Assembly (NCBI GenBank): GCA_021772705.1
Contig: JAJFLN010000692.1
Coordinates: forward strand, 1-18,732
Origin: Candidatus Cloacimonadota bacterium
GTDB taxonomy: Bacteria > Muiribacteriota > UBA6191 > JACPRK01
DNA length: 18,732 nt
Direction of reading: 5' to 3'
Each line of letters opens with the position of its first letter. Within the stretch, counting starts at the first letter, position 1. Positions 6,832 to 16,900 of the stretch are shown here, piece by piece. The notes under the pieces were generated by a model. That model searched no databases, was not told where the DNA came from, and saw only the letters and a list, made by a program, of their open reading frames with translations. Made by a program: the position numbers and the translations under genes.

Positions 6832-9800
6832 GCCCGTCGGGTCTCGATGATTGACCGGATCGTTGCCGGCGTAGGCGTACAGGTTGTAGGCGAAGACACG
6901 GTCTTGGGTCAGGAAGCGGCCTGCTGCAGGATCGTAGTAGCGGTTCCGGTAGTAGTAGAGCCCCGTCTCGGGGTCGAACTCTCTTCCCGTGAAGAGGAAG
7001 GGATTGGCCACCGTCTCTTCTCGCTTCACCGGCTTGCCGAATGCGCTATAGGTGTAGCGGTTGGCCACGGTTCCGTCGGCCTTCACCAAGGCCCGGACGG
7101 AGGGCAGCTGATCCCGGAGATAGAAGTAGACCTCGCCGCCTCGCATCATCGCCAGAGGTTCGTCGATCACCGTGCCGTGGAAGTAACGGGCCACCAGGCT
7201 CTGGCTGCCGTCGTACTCGGCCACGATCCGGGCTCCGTCATAGACGTAGCTCGTGACCGTGCCCGCCACATCCTTCTTCACCCGCCTTCCCAGGCCGTCG
7301 TAGGTGTACCGGATAGCCCTGGAGACCGTGCTGCCGTTGGCCAGGATGTCCACTTCCGTGAGGCGATCGTCGCTGTCGTACCGGTAGCGCACGACTTCCG
7401 CGGAGGCCTTGGAGGCTCTCTCAGTCCGGCGGCCCGCCGCATCATAGGTGTAATCGAAGGACCCGTCGGAAGTCAGCCGGTTTCGGCTGTCGACCTGACC
7501 TCCGCCGGAGGTCAGGTTCGAGTCGCTGTCATAGGTGAAGCTCTCGTCGGGGTTGAAGGCCGACTCCGCCGCCGGATGATCAACCCCGGTGAGCTGGCCT
7601 GCGGCGTCATAGCTGTAGGTGTGCAGCTCTCCGTCGACGGTCTCGGTCAGGACCCGGTCGGATCCGGAGTGGCTGTAAGCCAGTCCCAGGAGGGAAGCCG
7701 CACCGGGACCGGTATGGGTGATCGCCGTGTTGCGGCCCCCGGAGTCGTAGGTCAGGGCCCTGGAGACAGCGGAGCCCAGCTGTTCCCCGCTCCGGCGGCC
7801 CCCTGCGTCATAGGTGAGGCTGATGTCGTCCGTCGTTCCCGGCAGGTCCAGACCTGTCAGGCGGTTTGCCCCATCGTAGAACGAGGTGACGATGCTGCTG
7901 TCGGGGTAGGTCAGAGTCCTTCGCCTGCCGCTGGAATCGTATGTGTAGCCCAGAGTGGCGGCCGGCTGGGACGGGCTGGCGCCAGTGACGGCGGTCAGCA
8001 GGTTCCCCGCCTGGTCGTAGGTGAAGGCAATGTTGCTCGAGGGATCCGACATGCTCAGTATCTGGTCCAGCAAGTTATAGGTGACCTGGATCTGAAAGCC
8101 GTCGGCCAGGGTCCGGCTCGTCATCCGGTCCACCTTGTCGTAAACGTGGGTCGTGACCTCTCCGGCGCCGTTGCTCCGGTTCAGGATGTTGCCCTCCGGA
8201 TCGTAGGCGATTCTCTCGTCGCTGTTGCCGGGGCCCGTGATCCGGGTCAAACGGTTGAGGCCGTCGTACTCGAAGCCGAAGACCTTGCCCGCTGGAGAGC
8301 GGACCAGCGTCCTGTTCCCTGCCTCGTCATACTCGTGATGGACGGTCCGGCCCAGGCTGTCGGTTCGGTCGATCACGTTCCCCAGGCCGTCGTAGGTGTA
8401 AGTTAAGTTCAAGCCGTCGGGGTTGAAAACCCGGGTGTTGCGGCCTACGGCGTCGTATTCGAACCGGGTGGTTCCGGCGTCGCCGTTTCTGGCCGTGAGT
8501 GGCCGGCCCAGCAGATCATAAGACGTGACCAGGGAGACCCCGGCGGAGTCGGCGATCCGGGTCAGGTTTCCAGTGGCGTCGTAGTCGAACTGTGAGGACT
8601 GACCGACTGCGTCCGTGACACCAGTCAGAAATCCCCGATCGTCGTATTGCAGACTGGAAGCCGGGCCGCCTCCGATCGAATGTCCTCTCAGCCGCCCCAG
8701 GGAGTCCTGCGGGAAGGTCTTGACGACACCGACGGCGTCGGTCGTGGATGTGACGTGACCTTCGAAGGCCACGGACATGGTCGTGTTGCCTCCCAGGGCG
8801 TTTCGGACTGTCTTGATCCTGCCTGCAGTGTCGTAGGTGAAGGTCTCAGCGGCGCTCAGGGCATTCCGACGGTTCGTCAGTCTACCGGCAGTATCATAGG
8901 CGAGGCTCGTCGAGTTTCCTCGTCGATCTCTTTGAGTGAGCAGCCGGCCCTCGCCATCATAGGTGAATCGGCTCTCGTGGCCTTCAGGATCGATGATCTT
9001 CGAGATCCGATTGCCCTTGTCGTACTCGAAGGTGGTGGTCTTGCCACGGCCATCGGTGCGGGTCAGCCGGTTTCCCGCTGCGTCATAGGTGAAACGGGTG
9101 GTGTGGCCGTTGGCGTCGGTTCGGGAGGTGATCCGGTTGAACCCGTCATGCGTCCACCGCGTCAGGTTGCCTACTTCGTCCTGATTCGAAACCAGGTTGT
9201 TCGCCGAGTCGTAGGTGTAGACCTTGCGCCCCCCCAGGGCGTTGGTCTCCCGGACCAGGTTGCCCGCCTTGTCGAATTCGAAGCGGGTCACGCCGCCTCG
9301 GGGGTCCGTAGTGCTCGTTCGCCGGCCCAGAATGTCGTAGGTAAATCGGTAGATGGCTCCAGGAGCCCCCCGGCTCGCCTCGTTTCCGAAGCTGTCATAG
9401 GTGATCTCCTGGACGATCTTGCGAGCGCCGCCAGCGACCTGGACTTCGTCACGGATCTTCTGACCCGAGGCATTCACGGTCAGGAAGCGGGTCATTCCAG
9501 GCGACTGGACACTGGTCAGGTTCCCGTTGCTGTCATAGGTCCAGGTGACCACTCGGCCGGCGGGATCCACGGCACGGGTACGGCGGTTGAACTGCAGGTC
9601 ATACTCGCTGACTGTGACCCGCCCTGTCGGATCCGTCATCTTCACCACGTTGCCGTTGGCATCGTACTCGTAGGTGGTGGTGCGGCCCACACGGTCCGTG
9701 ACGGTGGCAGCCAGTCCTCGGCCATTCCAGGTCTGTCTGAAAGTACCCACCTGTTCGGCTCGGCTCAGGACCCTTCCCTTCTCGTCGAAGGAGTAGGAAG

Positions 9801-10914
9801 TGCTGAAGTTCCTCGGATCCCGCACGGAGGTGCTCGTCGCCGGATTCCTGGTGTAGGAGTAGGTCCAGCGGCCACCGTTGTAGATCTGGGCCGTCACGCG
9901 GCCTGGGGAGTCGTAGGTGTTGCTGAGCCAGGTGTTGCCCCGGGCGTCGGTGATGGACGTCATCCGATGCTGGCCATCGTAGGTGTACCGGATCGACTGG
10001 CCCGCCGGGTTGGTGACCCGGACCAGGTTGCCGGAAGAATCGTAGCCATAGCCGAAGATGCCGCCAGCGGGGTCCGTGATGGCGGCGATCTTATTCCCCG
10101 AGGTGTAGCGGAAAGTCAGGGCTCGGCCTGCAGGCCCCATCAGGCGGATCAACCGTCCCCGGGCGTCGCGCTGGAACTGGAGCCGGTTGCCATTGGCGTC
10201 CCGGATCTCCGACAGGCCCCCGTTGTTGTCGAAGCGGTAGATGGTCCTCCAGGGCCGAGTGAGATCCCAGCCAGAGGATGTCTTGCGCAGCGTGTCGCGC
10301 CGTCCCAGGGGCCTCTCGTAGCCGCCGTTGGCATTCCGGGGGAAATCGGCCCGATCGCCGCTGGCGAAACGGACGATGGCGAACTCCCTCTCCCCTTCCA
10401 TGGTCTGGAACAGAGCGATGGAATAGGGGCTCTGCCAGCCGATCCCGAAGGCGCCGGGAATGGGGTCGTAGCTGTTGTAGTCCCGGACGATCTTCAGCGG
10501 AAAGCCGCGACCGGGGATGTAGAGGTCCTGATGACGGTGGGAGTAATTGCCGTTGTGCATGTTGACCGGGTCGTTGAGGGTGTTGTCCTCACCGGGGCTG
10601 CTGCCGGTCTCCGGGTCTTCCCCTTCCTCCGAGTCGTCATCCTCGCCATCGCCATCGTCGTCCTCACCGTCGTTGTCGTCGTCTTCGCTCTCGTCGTCGC
10701 CCTCCGGTTCGCCGTCGTCGGGCTCGTTACCCTCCACCTCGTCGCCGTCGCCGGGATCGCCGATGGGATCGTCCGGCGGAGGAGGCACGGGCTCGGCCCG
10801 ATTGTGGCCCGTATCAAACTCGGCGTCGAACGCCATCACCGGGCTGCTGGGCAGCAACAAGGCCAGGATCAACAGAACCGCAATCAGTCTTCCGAACTTC
10901 CTTTGCATGGCCAT
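6211..10914 (-). CDS. Secreted RHS/YD-repeat protein
   Basis: The 1567-aa protein has a signal peptide (1-28), a Pro and then extremely Asp/Glu-rich spacer (about 41-110) and an RHS N-terminal domain of the DUF6531 type (DPVNMHNGNYSHRHQDLYIPG, about 115-190). About 45 YD repeats of the form TYDxxGRxxxxxxxxG follow (about 225-1290), then an RHS core (1306-1361) with YYDPAAGRFLTQD, NLYAYAGNDPVN and DPTG. YD repeats build a hollow beta shell in known RHS proteins. After DPTG comes a 206-residue tail, first glycine/alanine-rich with GxxxG helices and then charged. In self-cleaving RHS proteins two DPxG motifs are seen; here the first is DRVF, so cleavage is uncertain. The ATG overlaps the upstream stop (TGATG). 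A second ATG at 10908 is possible. No known toxin domain was recognised. Confidence 0.95.
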   Translation of the reverse strand: MAMQRKFGRLIAVLLILALLLPSSPVMAFDAEFDTGHNRAEPVPPPPDDPIGDPGDGDEVEGNEPDDGEPEGDDESEDDDNDGEDDDGDGEDDDSEEGEDPETGSSPGEDNTLNDPVNMHNGNYSHRHQDLYIPGRGFPLKIVRDYNSYDPIPGAFGIGWQSPYSIALFQTMEGEREFAIVRFASGDRADFPRNANGGYERPLGRRDTLRKTSSGWDLTRPWRTIYRFDNNGGLSEIRDANGNRLQFQRDARGRLIRLMGPAGRALTFRYTSGNKIAAITDPAGGIFGYGYDSSGNLVRVTNPAGQSIRYTYDGQHRMTSITDARGNTWLSNTYDSPGRVTAQIYNGGRWTYSYTRNPATSTSVRDPRNFSTSYSFDEKGRVLSRAEQVGTFRQTWNGRGLAATVTDRVGRTTTYEYDANGNVVKMTDPTGRVTVSEYDLQFNRRTRAVDPAGRVVTWTYDSNGNLTSVQSPGMTRFLTVNASGQKIRDEVQVAGGARKIVQEITYDSFGNEASRGAPGAIYRFTYDILGRRTSTTDPRGGVTRFEFDKAGNLVRETNALGGRKVYTYDSANNLVSNQDEVGNLTRWTHDGFNRITSRTDANGHTTRFTYDAAGNRLTRTDGRGKTTTFEYDKGNRISKIIDPEGHESRFTYDGEGRLLTQRDRRGNSTSLAYDTAGRLTNRRNALSAAETFTYDTAGRIKTVRNALGGNTTMSVAFEGHVTSTTDAVGVVKTFPQDSLGRLRGHSIGGGPASSLQYDDRGFLTGVTDAVGQSSQFDYDATGNLTRIADSAGVSLVTSYDLLGRPLTARNGDAGTTRFEYDAVGRNTRVFNPDGLNLTYTYDGLGNVIDRTDSLGRTVHHEYDEAGNRTLVRSPAGKVFGFEYDGLNRLTRITGPGNSDERIAYDPEGNILNRSNGAGEVTTHVYDKVDRMTSRTLADGFQIQVTYNLLDQILSMSDPSSNIAFTYDQAGNLLTAVTGASPSQPAATLGYTYDSSGRRRTLTYPDSSIVTSFYDGANRLTGLDLPGTTDDISLTYDAGGRRSGEQLGSAVSRALTYDSGGRNTAITHTGPGAASLLGLAYSHSGSDRVLTETVDGELHTYSYDAAGQLTGVDHPAAESAFNPDESFTYDSDSNLTSGGGQVDSRNRLTSDGSFDYTYDAAGRRTERASKASAEVVRYRYDSDDRLTEVDILANGSTVSRAIRYTYDGLGRRVKKDVAGTVTSYVYDGARIVAEYDGSQSLVARYFHGTVIDEPLAMMRGGEVYFYLRDQLPSVRALVKADGTVANRYTYSAFGKPVKREETVANPFLFTGREFDPETGLYYYRNRYYDPAAGRFLTQDRVFAYNLYAYAGNDPVNHRDPTGDFLGTLIGTVTGAVIGGVSAAIKGESVLSGAAGGAVSGAIAGAAADLIVVTGGTAAIAVAAAAGAIGGAAGQVTQNAIDGKPLGTDVVKSALIGGVTGGIGGGAGKVVAAGAGKVVGKEILETAVEVQVKIIKETGEEILTATGKKVVGEAVEQVAGDTIGAVTGEGIKKLLGDDPRGGKAGEQPTQDDPKPGDKNPDNKRGKKNS
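10585..10773 (-). repeat. Low-complexity acidic coding tract
   Basis: This tract encodes about 63 residues (48-110) of the RHS protein, made almost only of Asp, Glu, Gly, Ser and Pro. The DNA is a degenerate GAC/GAG/GAT triplet run. It joins the signal peptide to the RHS shell. It could be a flexible spacer or a calcium-binding stretch, and the simple repeats make its length prone to slippage. Confidence 0.85.
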
Positions 10915-13900
10915 CAGTACAGGACCCTCACGACAGCGGTCTGTCTGGGCGATCGGAGCCCGCCGCTATCCACGGCTTGCAACTCCAGCCGATAGGCGCC
11001 TCGATGGCTCAGTTCACCGCTGTTGTTCTTTCCGTCCCAGAGTAGCTGGTTCTCTCCCCGGCTCTGCTGACCCGTCGACAGGGTCCGGATCACATCACCG
11101 GCCTCGTTTCGAATGGTGGCCGAGACCGTGGCCGCCTTGGAAATCCGGTAGATGACCGTCACGGCCTGCACGTCAGAGGCCTGGTAAGGGTTGAGGGGAG
11201 AGAAGATCTGGGGTGTGACCGAGAGGTCTGTGATCAGTGGCCGCCCGGCCAGAATCAACGCATTGGGCGGCAGGTCGGAGATGAACACGGGCATCAGGTA
11301 ACCCGCGGCACTCCCATTCTCTCGAACGCCGGCTGCGATGTCGCCCCCATCCAGGATGCCGTCCCAGGAGACCACATAGGAGCCCGATGACTGGGGTTCC
11401 CGGAGTAGAACGGTCCTGACCACCTCCCGAGCCGACCCATCGAAGGTGACGATGTAGACCGTCACTTCGCCGGCTCTGGGCAGGGTGTAGCGGGCAGTGA
11501 GGAACTTGTTTCGCAGTGGATCGAAGACCAACTCATAGTTGGGAGTCTCTCGCCGAGGCTCGGCGATGGCATCTCCCGAGAGATCATGAGATGCCGTGAG
11601 GCCGCCGGAGACCAGGTCGAAGACATACAGATAGACCCCGCCTGGCAGGATGGAGCCGCCGTCGCCCTTGCCGTCCCAGAAATCCTCGTAGCGGCCGGCT
11701 GGACGGGTGACTGCGTTGACCAGGGTGCGGACGGTCTGCCGATCTTGATTCACGATTCGCAGGGTCACACGGGCTGAGGCGCTCAGGATGCTCCGGATTC
11801 CTATCCGCTCACCCTCCGCTGGATCGAACTGGTCCGAGGACCGCTCGCTGGCGATTCCGAGACCCACCTGAATGGCCTTCCGGTCCTCGCCGACCTTGCC
11901 GGAGATATCCGTCACCCGAAGGGTCGGCATGAAGAGACCGGGTTCGGAGTAGACGTGAATCTGGTCTGCCGTGGTGGTGGAAGTGCTGTCAAAGGAGCCG
12001 TTGCCCTCGAAGTCCCACTGGAACTGCTGAGGAGCGAACCGGGACTTGATCTGAGCCGACAGCTCTACTGGCAAGGCTGCCGACCCGGCACCGGGATCGA
12101 CCTGGATCTCCACGGAGGGTGCGTCGACGGCCAGGGCCCGGACCTCCGTGGAGGTGGTCACTGACTCTCCGGAGGTGGAAGTGATCCGAACCCGGGGACG
12201 GACCAGACCGGCCGAGCTGAGGGTCAGGTCCACGTGGTTACTCGACGTGGTCACCTCGAAGGTGCCGTTACCGTCGAGATCGAAGTCGTAGCGAGAGGCT
12301 CGCAGCCCCCCGTCGAGACCGGCAGTCAACCGGCTGCGCAGCGGTACCGGACCGGATCGGGGTGAGGCGAGGAGCGTGGCCAGGTCGGGAGGTCCGACCA
12401 CGATGCGGATTGTCTTGCTGTCCGTGAATCCATCGTCGTCGGTGACACGCATGAGAGCGTCATAGGTGCCAGGAACTGAGTAGATGTACTCCACGGGTTT
12501 CGCCACTCGCGTCCGGGTCAGATGACGGATCGTGTTGAAGGTGGACGTCTCGTTCTGGCCGAAGAATCCCCGGCCCAGGAAGTCGAAGTCGTAGATCTGG
12601 ATGGAGCCGTCGGGATCCGATCCCAGGGCCTCGAAGCGAACCAGGAGGGGAGCCGGCCCGGAGAGAGGAAACGCCCTGGGGAGGGCCGTCGGCGGCTGTC
12701 CAATCCGGATCCGGACAGTGGCGGAGCCCGACTGGCCCCCCGGTTCGAATACTGTGACCCGGGATTCGAAGTCACCGCCTCGAGTGAAGAGGTGCTTCTG
12801 AGGCTCTGAGGTCGTCACGGATCTATCGACAACTCCGTTCCCGTCGAAGTCGTAGTCATACCGGACGATGGGCTGCCCGTTGGATGTGGACGGCAGCGGA
12901 GTGGGCGTGAAGGTCGCCTCGACGGGGGGGATGCCGATGGTGATGCTCGATGCGAGGGCCACGTTGACGACGGTGGAGCTTCTGGCCTGGATGCTCACGG
13001 AGTTGGTGCCCGACTTGCCGAATGCATCGATGACCGTCAGGCGGGCCCCGAAGTTGCCGCTTGTGTCATAGGTGTACTGGGTCGTGACCGGTACTCCCGA
13101 ACCTGAAAAGTCAGGCCGGGACAAAGTCTCGAAGAACCAGGTGAAGGAAGTGACCGGCGCATCGGAGCTGATCGACGGAGTGAGAGTCACGTTCATGGGA
13201 ATCCGGCCGGAGACGGGAGTGGCCCGGATCTGCACCGCCGGGGAGCGAGGGGAGAGAGTGAAGGAGCGGCTGGCTAGAGGCGAGGACCGGCCGAGGATGT
13301 CGAAGACCTGGACCGTGGCTGTCGTCAGGCCCGGTTCAGTGTAGAATGCCGTGATCTTGTTGCTGGTACGAGTGACGGCGTCGACGAGCCCGTTGGCGTC
13401 GAAGTCCCACTCGTAACGATCGATGGGATCCGATCCCGGAGTTGTGTTGGCTGTGAACTTCACTTCCGCCGGCAGTACCGCGACGGAAGATCGGAGCGAA
13501 CTGAGGGTGACAGTCGGGGCAGAGCCCCTACCTGTCCCGGACCCGGCGTCGAACCCCCCGGCCGTGACGGCCACGGAGTCGTCGCCATCACCGCCGGAGC
13601 TGGTGACCCGCAAGACGGGCCGGTAGATGGCCGGCACGGTGTAGCTGACCGATGTGCTGCCCGTGGTGGCGCTGTCGAAGTCTGGTGCCACGTCGGTGGG
13701 GGATCGAGTGGCGATCCGGACGTCATCGATGTACCAGCCATCCCTGTTGATGTTGGAGTCGGGGGTCAGGCGGAAGCGGATACGGACTCCCGACAGTCCC
13801 GCGAAGGCGTCAAGGGGCAGCTCTTCGGGAGCGAAATCGAGTTGGGTTCCCTTGAACTGGGCGAGGGCGCCACTGCTTTGTCGTAGTGGGCCGAAGGTGA

Positions 13901-16900
13901 TACCGCCGTCGGTGGAGATCTCCACCGTCGCTTCGTCGCAACAACTCTCTGTGTCGTATCTCTGCCAGAAAGAAAGGTAGGAGCGTGCCGGTCTCGGTGG
14001 GATGTCGAAGGGGTCCGACACGAGGCTGACGTCCACGCCTCCTTCGTAGTTGCCCCCGGGAGAATCTGTCCAGCTGAAGGTCCCGCTGTTGGCTGCCTCC
14101 GTGGTGATGGCCCATGGGGACTGGGCAGTCCACTTCGAGGTCCCGGATTCCATGTCGTCGAGGAAGAATCCCTTGTCGAAGTACCAGCGGTAGCGCGTCA
14201 GACTTCCCGAGAGGGCCGAGCTGCCCGTCGCCGACAGCTGAATGGTGACTGGGGGCGATCCCGTGGCCGGCGTGGCGTTGGCCACCGCCGTGGGGGCGCC
14301 ATCGGCCCGGACCGTCACGATCCGGGTGAAGCGTGTCTCGGCACCATCGTCATCGGTGACGATCAGCTCCGGGATAAAGGTCCCGGCGCTGGTGTAGGTG
14401 TGCTGCGTCGCCAGAGACGAGGTGCTGCTGAAGTCCGGCGCCACATCCTTGTTCAGCCGGATGTCGTCCAGGGTCCAGCCGTCGTGTTCACTGCTCGAAT
14501 CGGTGACGACCCGGAATCGGAACCGGAAGTTGGAGGTCCCTTGGGGGACACCGAACTTCACCGTGGCGGCAATGAAGTTGCTCTGGAAACTGATGTTATC
14601 CAGCGGGGGGAAGCGGGCCACCTGGAGGAATGTGCCGCCATCAGCCGATACCTCGACTGCGCCCAGATCCGGACTGAAGAACTGATACTTGTGATTGAAC
14701 TGGAGAGTAAAGCTGGTGATTCCAGCAGCCGGGATTGAGGGGGACGTGAGGGACACGTCGGAGTCCGGACTGTAGTTGCCCCCGGGAGAATCAGTCCAGG
14801 CTCGGGAGCCCGTGAAAGCGCTATCGGTGCTGCGTGCCCAGGGGGCTTCACTGGTGAATCCCCCCGTGCTGGTTTCGGCTCCGTCCAGGAGCAGAGTCCT
14901 GGTGGCCTCAGCGGAGTCGAATCGGTAGGCAAACCTGGTAATAGTTCCATCCGGATCGGCCGTGGAGCCCGTGAAGTCCACCGTTAGCGGCGCCGTGCCG
15001 CTCGACGGGGAGGCCTCCAAGAAGACCCGTGGAGGAATGTTGATTTCAGAAGACGGGGCGGAGACGTCGATGATCCGAGTTGCGATGGCCGTTGCGCCCG
15101 ATGCATCGGTCACATGGACCTGGAGAGCAAAGTTCCCCGGCGTGTCGTATACGAACACGGTCTCGTTCCGGGTCAAGGTATCCAGGTCGATGGTCCCGTT
15201 GCCATCCTGGTCCCACTGATAGGTGATTCCGGGCAGGTTGGAAGGGCTGACCGAAGCCGTGGCGGTGATCCGGACAGGAGCGAAGTCGCCGGACGAACGG
15301 GTTCTCAGAGATGCTCCGGGGGGGACCGCGTCAGCCCTGACTTCCCGGACCGCCGTGATGGTTTTGCCGTTCTCGTCGGTGACCTTGACGGTGGCCTGGA
15401 AAGCTCCAGGTGACGAGAACGCGAAGGAGATCTCGTCAGTGTCGCCGTCGGCGACGTTGAAGGCATCGAAGACACCATCGCCATCGAAGTCATACTGGAA
15501 GTTCGCCAGCTTGACACCCTGGGGATTGGAGACGGAAGTGGTGAACTTGAAGTTGGATCGAACAGGGTTGGACGGCTTGTCCACGTTCAGCTGTGCCACC
15601 AGCCTGCCGACGCGAACCAGGCCGGAGTAGTCCGTGCCTGCCAGCCCCTCCCGGTCAATGGCCTTCAGAATGGGCTTGAAAATGCCGGAGGTCTGAAAGG
15701 CCCGGGTGGTGGTGAAGGTATCGCCGGAGGAGAAGTCAAAGGAGCCGTTACCGTCGAAGTCCCACTCGATCCGTTCGATCCGGTTCTCGCCTCCGATGAC
15801 GTTGGCGAAGAAGGTGACCGGCTCTCCCACGCCTGCCCGGGATGGGCTGATGATGGCTCTGACGATCGGGGCTCCCGCCGGTAGGTCGCCGGGAGTCACA
15901 TCGATGCTTGTTGGCCTGTTGAAGCGAGGCAGATCGAGGCTGCGAACGCCGCTGGCGGAGTAACGTTCGATGGCATTCCTGTTCGGGTTGGCCAGCCAGA
16001 GATCGCCGGTCAAGGGATCAACCGAGAGGTCTGTGGCGCTCTCAACGACCCGCCGAAAGAGCTCTCCTCCGTCGCCGGACAGGTGCAGCAGGCGAGTGGT
16101 GGTGACGCTCGACAGGGTACTCTCGACTCCCAGCCAGACCGAGCCGTCGACCTCGTTGGCTGCCAGGGACACGACATTACCCAGACCCTTGATCTCGAGG
16201 ACCGAAGCCGTGTTTCCGGCGTCAACTCTAAGGAAGGGGTCGGACCGGTTGGAGCCGGCGAAGACCGTCCCATCAACGCGGTTCGTCGAGACCACCTGGG
16301 AGTCGAAGAGGGTGTTCCTCAGATGACTACCCGTGCCCGTACTGAGACTGTAGTTCGCCGGAACGCTGGTCAGAATCCGGGTCAATCCGTTGGTGTCTCC
16401 GATCCAGGCCAGCCCCCGTCGTCCGTCGAGGGTGATGGCGCCGCCGCGGACGGAGCTGGACAGATCGGAGATGGTTTGATGCGATCCGCTGCCCGTGGTC
16501 ACGTCGTAGCCGTCAGGGGTGTTCCTGTCGACGATGTGAACCTTCCCCGGCGTACTGTCCACGATCCAGCATCGCCCGGTCTCAGGATTGACAGCCAGAT
16601 CCACAGCCTCGCCGAAGCCGGTCAGGGTTGCCAGCCGCTGGCCTCCAGGCGAAACGTGGATGACGACGGTTCCCGTGGATGCGATCGTCCAGGCGTCTCC
16701 TCGGAGGGAGTCCACAGCGACCTGAGTCGGACGCCGGATTCCGGGCACGGTCAGCAGGGTCCTGCCGCTGGCCGGTGAGAGCTTGGCGAGACGGTCGTTG
16801 TCTGTGTCGGCGAGCCAGGCGGCTTGATCCCGCCCGGTCCTGGCGAAATTGGCTCTGAGGATCGCCAGATCCGATCGATCCACCCGGCCGTCGCCATCGA

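Noticed and set aside
6847..8406. Plus-strand open frame (519 codons) opposite the RHS gene
   Set aside because: Same antisense effect of the repeats. The composition is Val/Gly/Asp-rich with no recognisable fold.
8647..10995. Long plus-strand open frame (782 codons) opposite the RHS gene
   Set aside because: It mirrors the regular YD-repeat codons, has no domain or signal sense, and the minus-strand product is a clear RHS protein. Repetitive GC-rich genes often keep an antisense frame open.
10914..11225. Type IX secretion C-terminal sorting domain on the giant protein
   Set aside because: The last FlgD-like repeat resembles such tails, but the typical basic ending and PNPF motif are not clear, and no secretion genes are in the window.
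16083..16778. Plus-strand open frame opposite the propeller region
   Set aside because: There is no ribosome site or family resemblance, and the opposite strand has clear propeller blades.
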